DNA from: Mytilus trossulus
Lineage: Eukaryota > Mollusca > Bivalvia > Mytilida > Mytilidae
Assembly: GCF_036588685.1 (NCBI RefSeq)
Contig: NC_086386.1
Coordinates: 17,132,931-17,196,930, forward strand
Direction of reading: 5' to 3'
Length of the DNA: 64,000 bases
Shown here: positions 10,601-22,700 of the stretch, in pieces
Numbering within the stretch: the stretch's first letter is position 1
Layout of the letters: each line of letters starts with the position of its first letter
Made by a program: the position numbers and the translations under genes
Notes under the pieces: model-generated
What the model was told of the DNA's origin: nothing
Databases searched by the model: none
What the model saw: the letters and a program-made list of their open reading frames with translations, nothing else

Positions 10601-12942
10601 CTAACCTAGTAAGTTCATATTCACAAAGTTCAGTCTTTAACTTCAAACCAAAGGCAAATGTTAGATTCATAAGCTTGGTGACACAATAGACGTATTTACT
10701 CTTGTATGCAAATTTGTTCGCCATTACATAAAATCACACAGGTTCTCGTAAACTTTGACATCATAATTCAAAACATTTGACGTCACAACTAAAACATGAT
10801 TGTTGCTTGACGTCAGAAGGTTATTCAGAGGTGATACAAGGTCATTCGGAGGAAAAATACAGCTAAATACCAAAAGTGTAAATACGTTTATTTGACTGAT
10901 GTCATAATAGTGAAATTTTAAGAAAGTTATTGTTTGTTTTCTTTTGAATTAGGCTATTTTAAAGAATCTTTTGGCTTAATTAATTACACAATACTTACAA
11001 GTGATAGACATTTGATACATTTTCAGTATAAATAATTTTGGGCCTCAGAATGTGTTATAATAATATTTCATAGCGTTATTTTTCCAAGAGGTCAATATTA
11101 TGCCTCATTTTATGGTTTTACAGAATATCAGATTTTATGGCTGTAAAATCCAATACAAAGTGAAAACTATAAACTGCACGTGCAATGCATTAATAAAGTG
11201 CATAGATTAAATTTTAGATTCCCAAAAAATGTTAACTTTTTATATGCCCGTCTTTTAGACGAGACGTATTATGGTATACCGTTGTCCGTCTGTCTGTCCG
11301 TCGTCCATACTTCGGACAATAACTCAAAAACACTTTCATCAATTTTCATGAAACTTAAGTGAATTGTTAATATCTATTGAGGTAAGCTCCCTTTCGGTTT
11401 TTTTTAATTTCAGATTTTAAGTTTTGGATTTATGGGGCTTTATTCATAAAAAAGGGGGGATTTTCAACACTTCGGACAATAACTCAAAAAAGCTTTCACC
11501 AATGTCCATGAAACTTTGGTGAATTGTTTATATCTATTGATGTAAGCTCCCTTTCAATTTTTATAAATTTCAGATTTTACATTTCCGTGTTATGAATTTT
11601 TATGCTGAAAAAAGGGGGAATTTTCCAATTTTGGGACAATTACAAACACTTTCAAAAAATGTTATGCAACTTTGATAAATTGTTATTTATTGACATAAGC
11701 TCCCTTTCCATTTTTATAAATTTTAGATTTTATGTTTTCTTAAGTAATGAATTTTTATACTTAAAAAGGGGGATTTTATGCAACTTTGGTGAAACTTTGG
11801 TGAAAATATTAATGTAACATCCCTTTTGATTTGTATAAATATCAGATTTAACATCAACTATACCAATTTTGTCAGATTTTACATTTTATGCTGTCTTATT
11901 AAAAAAAAAAATTGAAAACAGCCGGACATTTAATCGGTGAATACAGATCCTTTGTATGGCACTATTTCTAGTTGATCATATAAATTCATTTAAAGCATAA
12001 AAGACAAGTTAAAAGAGCAACGGGCGTATCATGCGCTAAAGGGCAGCCAATTATTAAAACTTTTTTTAATTGAAAAGTATTTTAATCATTTTATAGGAAT
12101 CCGATACCTGCCATTTTGTGTTGATTGGAGGACAGCCTTTAAATGAACCAGTTGCTCAGTATGGTATGTAGTTCAAATGTAATGATGTGTCTGCAAGACA
12201 AGGATGTACTTCCTTCATAAACAAAATATGTGAACATTCAAAATTTAGACCTTAGGACAAATTATAACTTGATGTGGTACAGGTACAAAAGCATAACACA
12301 TGGGATGACCTTATTGTACCATTACTGATAATGTTAACCAACTAATTATCGAGAGTGATATATTTTCGCTACTTTCATGAGAATGAAAATAACTTGAAAA
12401 ATAAATCATCAGAAAATTTTAAAACGTGGATCTTTTCTTGTCTTTGCCTCCCAAGTATATGTAAAAATTGTGAATATAATCGCAGTGAAAAAAAAAGTAT
12501 TCTAGAAATATAGGTTAGTTTACAGTATTTCATAATACAAAAGAACTCATCTACAGTATGTCCTGTATATCTTAATGTGATGAAGTGTTGTTTAATAAAA
12601 AAAAAACTGTACATTCTCATAGCTGCGCAATAATTACAACTTTCTGTTAAATGATAAGACAAATTGTTCTTTTTTGCATAGTAATTCTAAATTGATATTC
12701 CTTGACATATAACCATAGACATATTTATAAAATAATTCAATCTTTTTTCACTATTTATTTCAACCATCAATTTTTACATATCGAATAACTGATATAATTG
12801 ATTTATTTGATTTTTTTTACTAGGTCCGTTTGTTATGAATACAGATGAAGAAATAGAACAAGCCTTATTAGATTACAAATTAGGACAGAATGGTTTTGAG
12901 AATGCCAAGACATGGAAATCTGAGTATTTGAAGAATGGATGA
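4608..12942 (+). CDS. PIR: Pirin A, Fe-binding cupin protein (8 coding exons)
   Basis: Coding exons: 4608-4700, 5601-5693, 6743-6823, 8391-8597, 9985-10114, 10523-10608, 12097-12163, 12824-12942. They join in frame into 291 residues (human pirin is 290). Pirins are nuclear bicupin proteins that bind Fe and act as redox-sensitive cofactors of NF-kB; some show quercetinase activity. The N-terminal cupin keeps the metal ligands: His55 and His57 in [10 protein letters not shown], and His99 and Glu101 in [10 protein letters not shown]. The C-terminal cupin has [11 protein letters not shown] and ends in [11 protein letters not shown]. The segment after exon 5 has diverged: the EPHH motif kept in pirin B is replaced by GKPYDTLVL. 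The ATG is preceded by a splice acceptor at 4584, so a 5' untranslated exon lies upstream. Oddities are an intron 1 minisatellite copied from exon 1 and a duplicated exon 5 acceptor. Confidence 0.93.
4671..5337 (+). repeat. 58-bp minisatellite derived from pirin A exon 1 and its splice donor
   Basis: Ten copies including the genuine exon end. Each contains gttaggagaagtataggaag followed by accagaggtaac, which is the last ~30 nt of coding exon 1 ([10 protein letters not shown]) plus the GT donor, then a filler ending taataagt. The array is interrupted once, at about 4854-4925, by an unrelated 72-bp piece. The intronic copies carry stop codons in the filler, so they cannot simply extend the exon. 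Confidence 0.92.
5741..6040 (+). repeat. Dispersed repeat, family S6
   Basis: Starts near tttttatgtcccatttttat, includes a gtctgtctgtccc segment, and ends with gcttccatgtacattggaca. The reverse-orientation copies at 35.1 and 46.8 kb carry the matching aagaatgtgtcc...atgcccc start and a cataatgcccctctactatc end. It lies in intron 2 of pirin A. Confidence 0.65.
6521..6703 (+). repeat. SINE-like repeat, family S1 (near full length)
   Basis: Matches in reverse the copy at 61.07-61.24 kb over most of its length, including gccaatgagacaactctcca, ggccttcaacacggagcctt and gggccccaaaattactagtg. Intron 2 of pirin A. No ORF. Confidence 0.75.
7940..8130 (+). repeat. SINE-like repeat, family S2
   Basis: Contains gggccagttgaaggacgcct, a gcattgaagac phrase and ttgttgtcccttttacatat. 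Homologous copies are at 17.94, 34.48 and, inverted, 16.90 and 54.78 kb. Intron 3 of pirin A. Confidence 0.75.
9145..9904. mobile_element. 760-bp TIR element abutting pirin A exon 5
   Basis: Left end TACTGTGAAAGTAC... and right end ...GTACTTTCACAGTA are inverted repeats of about 46 bp with a few mismatches, including the words attcgtgggg and ccacgaaaat. Flanking TA dinucleotides fit a TA target duplication. No transposase ORF. The right end stops 14 bp before the first exon 5 copy, so the element supplies sequence where the branch point would normally lie. Confidence 0.85.
9919..10114 (+). other. Pirin A exon 5 with tandemly duplicated acceptor region
   Basis: The segment tttttcag plus the first ~42 nt of exon 5 ([14 protein letters not shown]) occurs twice, with exon starts at 9919 and 9985. 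The spacing is 66 nt, exactly 22 codons, and the frame is open through both copies. Using the second acceptor gives the standard 130-nt exon, identical in length to exon 5 of pirin B. Using the first would insert 22 residues that repeat [14 protein letters not shown] and add DVYLCIFQ. Which acceptor is used cannot be told from DNA. Confidence 0.85.
11239..12030 (+). repeat. Bivalve repeat element with internal tandem units
   Basis: Begins atatgcccgtcttttagacg and ends near cgggcgtatcatgcgc, giving weak inverted ends (atgcccg/cgggcgtat). In between are three to four diverged units containing ttcggacaataactcaaaaa, catgaaactttggtgaattg and gtaagctccctttc. No coding potential; it lies in intron 6 of pirin A. 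Confidence 0.7.
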
Positions 12943-13174
12943 ATCCTGCCATAGAACCAACCAATATCTGTGATAGATACTTTTATCTCACCGTTATTTA
13001 TCAATGCACTTGTAGAGACTTATAGAGAAAATACTGCTGCCATCAACCAATACTATACATGCACTGGTGAACTTTTTATTTCTGTCTTACCTGTGAGTAG
13101 GAATCTGTAAGATATAACTGATTTACGTCTTCTTCTCTCTCAGCAGATCAAATTGTGTTCAGGCTTTAGTCTGG

Positions 13175-13353
13175 CAAGTGTTCTCCCGAAAATTTTCAAA
13201 GTGCACCATAAAAATTAATATAGCACCGATTTCCAAAAACATATAGCACCATTGCCTTTATTCATTTAATTATAAAATCAATCTAGATAGTATCATGGTA
13301 GAAAATATAGCACCTGGGTACCACATTATTTTAAGGCCTAGGGGAGAACACTG
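13175..13353. mobile_element. 179-bp TIR element in pirin A 3' region
   Basis: Left end caagtgttctccc and right end ggggagaacactg are inverted repeats with one or two differences. The interior is AT-rich and contains repeated tagcacc words. Similar CAGTGTTCTCCC ends are known from hAT-type MITEs, but I see no clear target duplication, so the superfamily is only suggested. Confidence 0.65.
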
Positions 13354-13958
13354 CTGACTACAGCCTTTTTGTATTTATTATATTTGTACAACCTATGTTT
13401 TCTTCTGCAGTTATGAACAAATACTGTTATATCCAACTTATTTTTCATTGGTAATTTTAAAAATTCATGATATTTTTAGAAAAGAAAAATATTGCAAAAG
13501 TAGTTAGTCACTCAGATGTAAACGTTGGATCCTGCTTTTTATAAATATGTCAAGAAAATTCAAAAGTTTGAAAAATAAATCACCTTGAATTCTGCTAGCA
13601 AGGACTAAACACGAAATTTGTATCTGCCATTATAAGTTGATTTGCTATATGTATAAATAATAGCATAATAAAATTAATTCTCTAAGTCAAATTGCAATAT
13701 TTAATTATAAATAGTTATCTTCAACATTTTTTAATTATTTAACCAGATATAATTGTCATCTACATGTACACCCATTTTATTGGATGAATGTATTCCTGTA
13801 GTTGTAACATTAAAATTATTGATAATTGAGTAGATTTGATTAGTTGATATTAGATTGTTAATGGTTGGAGCATTTTCACTATAAAATATTATCAGTGTTT
13901 CAATATGTTGCTCAGTAGGACCATTGTTGTTTTGTTATGTTTTTTTCTAGTCAAATAC

Positions 13959-13964
13959 AATAAA
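13959..13964 (+). promoter_or_regulatory. Candidate polyadenylation signal for pirin A
   Basis: AATAAA about 1.0 kb after the pirin A stop codon. Other AATAAA words occur in this AT-rich region, for example near 13574, so the choice is uncertain. Confidence 0.3.
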
Positions 13965-14500
13965 AGCCAAATCAGCTGATTCATCAAAATATGTATTTCT
14001 GTATGATCTCTTTCATGGGGAAGACTACTTTTTTCAGCATAAATAATATCATTATGAATCTCTCCATAAACATTTTTGAATTCTTTAGTTTTCTAGAAAA
14101 CTTTCATTAAAAACTTTCATTAAAAACTTTTTATTAAGGCATTTAATAGTCGCCATTATAATAAGATGACAGCTGAATTTTGTATGCCAAACTCTGTAGT
14201 CTCGTCCAGTATATATGGTAATGATTTGTTTAAATGAATGTTTTAATCGCCTAGCTTGCTAACTTTGAATTTTACACATTTTTAATGTAGAAATAAGCCT
14301 TTTATTTGTACAATTTTTTACTTGCTGTTAGTGTATAAATGATATTTTTTGTAATTGTTGCCTTTAACTTCATTTTATTAAAAAAAATTGCATAAATATA
14401 TAATGTTGTTGTGTTTTGTCACTAGAGGTGTGGAAATATATGGGGATAATTAAAAAGTATTATTTTTGTGAGGAGTGAAAACTTAATTTTACCTCAAATA

Positions 14501-14710
14501 TACTGTTGGTTCAATATTTTTCTTTAGATACCAATTTTGTAATTTCTTGGGTAAAGGTGATCCACAATTTTAAATGTTCAAGGAATTGCAAATTTTTCAT
14601 AGGCTTGTTTGCAGACTCTACCAGAGCCACTAAATTAAATGTCCACACAAGTGTAAGTTGTCTTCAAGCCATGAAATTTGGTACCCACAAAAATAAATGA
14701 ATCCACAGTA
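14501..14710. mobile_element. 210-bp TIR element, ACTGTGGATTCA family
   Basis: The left end TACTGTTGGTTCAATATTTT and the reverse complement of the right end TACTGTGGATTCATTTATTT align over about 35 bp, continuing into a taccaatttt word. Related single ends occur at 33.73 kb and 61.31 kb. No ORF. Confidence 0.75.
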
Positions 14711-15731
14711 CCACATTCACTACTGTCAACTGGTAGTCAAAATTGGTTGCTAGTTTGGCTGTGTGGGATGTTTTAAATTCACATCTACAGGGTAATAATT
14801 GTAGACTTTAAATCTGATGCCTTGTATAGAGAGAGTCCTGTGCACTCTGCTCCCCCAAAAGAAAACCCTTGTAACAACTCTTGACAGGTCTATAGGTTAT
14901 CTGTTGTAGGGTTCAATTTCTGCACCCAAACATACCCTCATTTCCAGTGACAGTCTAACTTTCTTCATCAGGTGACCCAACCCTTCCTTGGAGAATCAAC
15001 CTATTGTATTATTTGATTATGGTTTTATGTCCAAATTTGCATGATAGTATTGCTATATTATTTCACCATCAGACATCAAGCAAGCAACAAATGACCAATC
15101 ATCTCAAATGGCAAATTCTGAACAATAAAGAGATTATAACAATGACTCTTGGTTTACCTAATCAATCTAAACCCCTCCTTTATAATTGCTTTCGACAATA
15201 AAACCAAGTAAAATTTTCATTGAATAAAAAGCTATTGTCATGCAGAAGTGGAAAGTAAGCAACTATATATCCCAGAAGAATAATAAATAAAATGTACATG
15301 AAGCAACAAAGTTTTGTAATTATCAAACAGAGTTATCTCCCTTGGTTTGAAATTAGCAAAAATAAATAAAAAACATTTTGAACATCAACCAATCCTGTAG
15401 AAAAAAATTCATTATTAAAGGAATTAAATTAACAAAATTGGTATTATTATATTATTTAGGTTTTTTTTCACATTTTCTAGATCAAAATAGGGAGATGAGG
15501 TACAATTGCTAAGTCATTATTGATCATTATTTATGTTCTAGAAAATGAACCATAACATGTTTTTATATATACTAAATTACTTGCTGACCATAGTATCATA
15601 AGTCTATCATAGCTGACAAAGACTTTATGATTTTTTGAAAATTTCATTTATCCTAGAGAACTTCTTAATTTAGATCTGGAAAAAAACAATAAAAATTGCA
15701 GGTAAGTTTAATTTTTCATTTTGAATCACTT

Positions 15732-15790
15732 AGTCCAAATAATTATGACTTCTTGCAAGGCTATGGTAAGACGTCATGATTATTTGGACT
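15732..15790. repeat. 59-bp foldback hairpin
   Basis: The arms agtccaaataattatgactt and the matching right arm ending attatttggact pair over 22-23 bp with two mismatches around a 13-nt loop (gcaaggctatggt). The right arm contains GACGTC. It could be a very short foldback element or a structured RNA remnant. Confidence 0.75.
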
Positions 15791-16730
15791 AGGTTTGACT
15801 GGGTATAGAAATATGGTTATCCTTGGACTAAATTCTCCTTTTCATAGAGTTTAACAAGCACTGCATGGTAGGGAGTTTGACTGCAGGAAATATAAATTCA
15901 CAGCCATATCCAGTTGGAATAGAAATATGATTATCCCTGGAATTCTCCTTTCCAACAGTTACATCCTTGGTAAGGGAGCTACCATTTGTTTGCTTTTGAA
16001 AGTGTGGTGGGGTAGGATATAATTAGAAAAAAAAGACAGGATAAGCAACTTGGCTTAAAAAGGCAGGATGACAATTTATGTGAAAAAAGATATTGAAAGA
16101 CAGGATAAATTAATAAAAAAAAGGGCAGGTCACAATAGAGTGAAAAATAAAGGCAGGATAGAGATTGCAACTAAAATTGTTACTTTTTAATTTTAAAATC
16201 ACCAACAAAATCTTGCATTATTTGTGGGTGTTAAAAAAGAAAAATTTGGATTTTTTTTATTTGATGATTTATAAAATCATTTTATGATAGAAAGTTTACT
16301 GAAAAATGTGCATGTCAATGACTTCATTTGATTTTGTTTATTTTCAATAAGAAATTCAGAAGCCTTCCTTTTATAAGCATAACATTGATTGATCATGGAA
16401 CACTTAGTAATTTATTACTGAAATAGGCGATATATTCATAGTTTTTATGATTTTTTAATAATACCTTATGCAGTAACTAATTGACTACTCACATGAAAAA
16501 GCAGAGAGAAAAACCTGATATTGTCACTCCAAGAAAGATTGATTTTTAATAATTTTGTGGTATTATCTAAAGATTTGGAATTTAAAAGAGAATAATAAAA
16601 AATCAAAATGGTGAGAAAGTTGAACTGGTAAAAATTATAAGATTTAATAATTGAAATTAGAAACATGATCAAATATTAGTTTGCAGGATTGAAACATTTT
16701 AGAGCCAAAAAGAAAATTGTGTGTACTGGT

Positions 16731-19700
16731 ATGTCAGCCCGTAGTGTCAGGAAATCTGTAGTCAGTGTGGAGCAGGATGAAGGAGTCGGTGCTAGAGTTA
16801 GGAGGAGTATTGGAAGAAGGGAGGTAATTCACTTTTAATTAAACAACCCAATAAAATAGTTTACATGCTGAGAGCAATTGACGCCAAATTATAATAGAGA
16901 AACAACAACCTGACCAATGAGCAGATAACAGATGAAGGCCACCAATGGGTCTTCAACTCACCAGGAGGTGGCCCTCAGTTGGCCAATTAATACAAATGTG
17001 TGGTCACATCATCCATAGGGTGTAAAGTTTCATAAATGTGTTCCATGTGTACTTGCCAATCAATCATGAACATGACAGCCATTATTGCAAACACAAATTA
17101 ACCTTTGGGGTCAAATATCATAAAATGTGAGGATTTTTTATTTCCTTTGTATTAAATGGTTATGTTATTGCCAATTAAAGTTTGTGTAATAAGAACCTTT
17201 TTTTTTTTTTATACAATTTCAATTTTTATGAATGACCATGTATAAACTGGCCAAGTTGACCTGGGATCATTTGGTGGGAATGGCATCATATAGGACAATG
17301 TGATGTAAAGGTATCTGCATTGAAAAATCATTTTTTCCGTTGAAAAGGCATCAACATCATGAATATTGAAATAGAGTTGACTCTTTGAAATGATAAGTTT
17401 CATATCCATTTAAGGCTTCAATATGGTTGACCTTAATAAAAGTTTAGGTTTATTTTATCAAAACCAATGGTAGAATGTATCTTGAAAAAAAACACAGCAG
17501 TGAATCTGAGACATAATATATCATATATATGTTAGTATAAAAATTCTAGAGTGAAAAGAGTTTCACCATCTCTTTTTAATTGTTGAATTGGGTCTCTAAA
17601 AGATTATAAATTTTACCAAATTAAGTGATACCATTGGAAATAATAAACAAAAAAAGAACTATGTAAGAAAAACATGAATAAATGTCTGTATATGATTTTA
17701 GATACCAAACTTAGATCCATTCTTGATGTTAGATGAGTTCAAAGGTGATGGGAAAGGAGGGTTCCCTGATCATCCACACAGAGGATTTGAAACTGTAAGT
17801 TGATGCATAACACTCACTTCTGAATATTACTTAACCAGAATTATTCACAAATTATAAATGTTATAGAGACAAACATAACACAATTATTGATTTGGAAAAT
17901 ATGTAATAGCTCCTGGAGACCACAGCTAATTTCCAACAAATCATGGCCAGCTGAAATACTCCTCATAGTATGGGATTTACTTGCTGTGTTGAAGACCTCA
18001 TTCAACAGGTGGCCTCCGGCTGTTGTCTGTTCATTGGTTGGGTTGTTGTCTCTTTGACATATTCCGCCTTTCCATTCTCAGTTTTATTGAAAATATCTAA
18101 GTTTTTTGTACATGTATATTACATGTATAGTTTGGATAGTTCAAACCCTTTATACAGACACTGATCCCCTTTCATGGGTGACCATAGTGAGACAGAAGAG
18201 TTCAAGCACTTACAGACACTGATCCCCTTTCATGGGTGACCATAGTGAGACAGAAGAGTTCAAGCCCTTACAGACACTGATCCCCTTTCATGGGTGACCA
18301 TAGTGAGACAGAAGAGTTCAAGCCCTTACAGACACTGATCCCCTTTCATGGGTGACCATAGTGAGACAGAAGAGTTCAAGCCCTTACAGACACTGATCCC
18401 CTTTCATGGATGACCATAGTGAGACAGAAGAGTTCAAGCCCTTACAGACACTGATCCCCTTTCATGGGTGACCATAGTGAGACAGAAGAGTTCAAGCCCT
18501 TACAGACACTGATCCCCTTTCATGGGTGACCATAGTGAGACAGAAGAGTTCAAGCCCTTACAGACACTGATCCCCTTTCATGGGTGACCATAGTGAGACA
18601 GAAGAGTTCAAGCCCTTACAGACACTGATCCCCTTTCATGGGTGACCATAGTGAGACAGAAGAGTTCAAGCCCTTACAGACACTGATCCCCTTTCATGGG
18701 TGACCATAGTGAGACAGAAGAGTTCAAGCCCTTACAGACACTGATCCCCTTTCATGGGTGACCATAGTGAGACACAAGAGTTCAAGCCCTTACAGACACT
18801 GATCCCCTTTCATGGGTGACCATAGTGAGACAAAAGAGTTCAAGCCCTTACAGACACTGATCCCCTTTCATGGGTGACCATAGTGAGACAGAAGAGTTCA
18901 AGCCCTTACAGACACTGATCCCCTTTCATGGGTGACCATAGTGAGACAGAAGAGTTCAAGCCCTTACAGACACTGATCCCCTTTCATTGGTGAACATAGT
19001 GAGACAGAAGACTACAGTCCACCAGAGGTGTTGAATCAGGTTCAACATTCTAAAGGAAAGGAAGTGTTATGGTTTATTCTAAAACTGATCACACATAATC
19101 AATAGAAGAGAGGGAATTTGACCTTTATCAGGACTCTGGGATCGGGTGTTTTTAAGCTCGGGATCAGGGAATTATTTTTTTTAAATTATGGGACCTCGGG
19201 ACTTTGTATTTATAAGCCAGGGATTTCGGGATTTTGTGTTTTAAACCCGGGATTTCGGGATCAGGACCCCTCCTACCCCCCCTCATAGATGCAATCAACA
19301 AAACCTTTAGAAGATGGACAGCATTTTTTTATGTACTCTATTAAACAGACCAGAAGCTCACACCTCAATGCAAGTTCAGCCCTTTAATTTATCATATTTA
19401 TTGTAGGTGAGCTACATAATAAAGGGGGGTGTACAACATGAAGATTTCTGTGGAAACAAAGGTACACTAGATGATGGTGATGTTCAGGTAGGAGATTTCT
19501 ATAAGACTGATATATGCATGCATATTATGAAATAAATATTTCAATATATTTTGGTTAGGAGTAGTTTTGCACATATATTTTACTCACATCAATTTTATGT
19601 TCATTTAAATTCATGTGCATGAATCTCACATCAATTTTTTAAAATGAAAATCATGAGCAATGCAATATTTTTTTAGGTCAAATTCACATGAAATTCATGG

Positions 19701-22700
19701 GGAAATTTTCAAGTAGGTGTCATGTTCTCAATTCACTTGAAATTCTCATTGAAAAAGCTATGTATCTTATTAAATTTTTTATGTTTTAGTGGATGACAGC
19801 AGGTAGAGGAATTGTCCACAGTGAAATACCAAAGAAAGGTATAACAGAACAACATGGTCTACAGTTGTGGGTCAATCTAGCTCATAAGGATAAAATGATA
19901 CCTCCTACATACCAAGACTTGAAAGACAAGGACATTCCAAGGACAAAACAAAATGGTGTTCTTGTCAAGGTCATAGCTGGTGAATCCTTGGGAATTAAGG
20001 CGTGTATAAACTTCTAAACCTATTTCAAAAAGTTGATGAAAAAAATAGTTCTAAAATAAGGTGGTACCAACACCTTGACTAAAATTAATTTAGCTTGTTT
20101 AATTTTCCTAAGATTTTGACAAGATATTTTAAATAACCCTTTGACAAAAAAAAAAAAAAATCTGTTAAATTTGTACCAAGCACTATATAATAGGAAAAAA
20201 ATCATTGGATAGAAAGCACTTTGACAAATACTAATAAAGCACTTTTACATATTATTATTTCAAATTTCAAGATGATTTAGTGTAGATCTCTTTTGCACCT
20301 GTGAATAGTTAACAATATTTTAATTGAATTTTCATATTGTCTTCCAGTCAAGTGTATTTACCAGAACTCCTACAATGTATTTAGACTTCAAGTTGGATAA
20401 AGGAGCTGTGTTAAACCAACTAATCCCTACAGAGTGGAATGCTTTTATTTACACATTGTCAGGAAAAGTGTGTATAGGTATGGACCAGATTTGTTTAAAT
20501 GAGTACATGAATAAACTATTTTGTTAAGTAAATGATAATATTTCTAGATTGTTCACACTATTTAAACATTTTTAATTTTGTTAATATTGATTTATTCCTG
20601 AGTCCTTTCTGAAAGTATGAATTGACTTTTCTGATTATTAGGTAAAGACAATAGCCCTGAAGAGTTTGAACCTCATCATACAGTGGTGTTAGAACAGAAT
20701 GGGGATCATGTTAGAGTGGAAAATAAGGTAAAAATTGTAACTACCTCTAAAAGACAGTTAATACTAAAATGTTTGTTAAAAACCAAAGCACTATACAAAA
20801 ATAACATATCAGTATTTGAATTTCGCACATTTAAACATCAAACATATGGGAAAATAAACCTTGGATAGTATAAACGTTCTTGAAACCATATAAAAGAATT
20901 AAAAAAATGACGCAAAAAATCAGCTGAAGATGTTGTAGTTTGTTCTATAAACCAAGCAGGACCTGTATGGTTAAGGGGAGATAAGTCTAATTTTTTTTAT
21001 ATACAAAATAAGTATTATATCTTTTGCACTGACTCCTTTTTGTTTTATGTGAATGTTACTCAAATACCATAATTGTTCAAGATAACATTTACTAAAAAAT
21101 GAAACCCATTTTATACTGATATCCTTATCATTGATGTCAACAACAAAAAAAAGATGATTTTAAAAACCACCAACCAAAAAAAAACAATAAATATATGAAC
21201 CACTAACTTTATTTTAAGAATGACTTAACACTGGACTGAAACAAAATAAATAATAAAAAAGCACACACAAATACAGAAAAGGAACAATGAAAAAGAAGGC
21301 GAGACAAATATCAATCTTATTAAATTTCATTTATTGTGCCATGTAAATTCCAAAACGTCTCACAAGGATTTATGTTCAGTGACATCATAACAAATTTTTT
21401 CCTTAATAGTTTTTACTATAGACTATCAAAAACTTAATTGGGTAGACTGTGTTATATTGTATGTATTTCATTTATTATGGACAAATGTACACATAAAATG
21501 AATTTTGATAAAACTATGTTGAATTGCTTTTTTCAGAATTCAGAAGTTGCTCAGTTTTTGTTGATTGCAGGACAGCCTTTAAAGGAACCAATAAAAAAAC
21601 ATGGTAAACATTTTAAATTAAAAAAAAAAAAAAACTTTTGGTTAAGAACAAACTTTTGTATGACAATAAATGACAATAATTGTATAAAAAGCATGTCAAA
21701 GTCCAGTGGCGGATCTAGGGGGAGGGTTCTGGGGGTTGGAACCCACCCTTTTTTTTGGCCGATCAATGCATTAGAGTGGGCACATATGGTTGGAACCCCC
21801 CCTTTATCTTAGGTTGGGACCCCCCCCCCCCCCCCTTTTTTTAAATGGCTGGAGATCCGCCCCTGAAGTCTTACAAATTTTGGTATATGTGTCATCTATG
21901 CTCATGGAGCCTCATTTACAGATAACTCAAGATGCTTTTACAAATCCTTACAAAATTATCAAATTCTATTTTGTAACCCACAAGCTTCTTTTTGATTTTC
22001 TGATTTGAATTTCCATAGTTGACGGACTTTAATCTTGAAAATGTCAAAATAACGAGGAGAGTAGCAAACATGTTTAAACTTTCAACATTCAAGTTTTTTC
22101 CCTGATATACAGAAAAATTCAATATTGCTCAATAGACATCTTTTAATTATTATATTATTATTGATCTTGCTAAGTTTATTTGTAAATGCTTATGAAAAGA
22201 AATAGACATTCAAAGTATTCTGAAATTCAACTTTAAATTACAACTGGTTGCAATAAAAGATTCTGGTTCTGGCAAAGCTTTTAGGAATTTTGGTCCTCAA
22301 TGCTCTTCAATTTCGTACTTTAGTTTGGCCTTATTAACTTTTTTGGATTCGAGCGTCACTGATGAGTCTTTTTGTAGACGAAACGCACGTCTGGCGTATA
22401 TACAAAATTTAGTCCTGATATCTATGATGAGTTTATTTGCATTGAGATGTCTGCATGAACAATCCCTTGCAGCACAGGTCTTAAAAAGTCATAAAATAAA
22501 ATGCTTAGATTTAACTCACATTTATAATTAAAGCATAAATTGTATTTGTGGCTGAAACCATTTCCTTAGTTTTGAGAGTTCCAGATGAAGGTGAATCCAG
22601 AAAAGCATTTGGGACACACAAAATTTCATTTTAAGCATACAACTATGACTCCAGGTATTAGTGTTGTAAATGCCTACTTCATCAAAGTAATAATACACTA

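Larger units (their letters stand above)
12943..16680. other. 3' flank of pirin A and spacer to pirin B
   Basis: Holds the pirin A 3' untranslated region, a 179-bp TIR element (13175-13353), a candidate AATAAA signal at 13959, a 210-bp TIR element (14501-14710), a foldback hairpin (15732-15790) and a weak direct duplication near 15806 and 15918 (tagaaatatg...ttatcc). I see no further gene. A possible acceptor (tttgcag) ends at 16686 just before the pirin B start. Confidence 0.6.

Noticed and set aside
21438-21812. 124-residue frame on the plus strand
   Set aside because: It covers pirin B exon 7 but then runs through the donor into the intron and a MITE.
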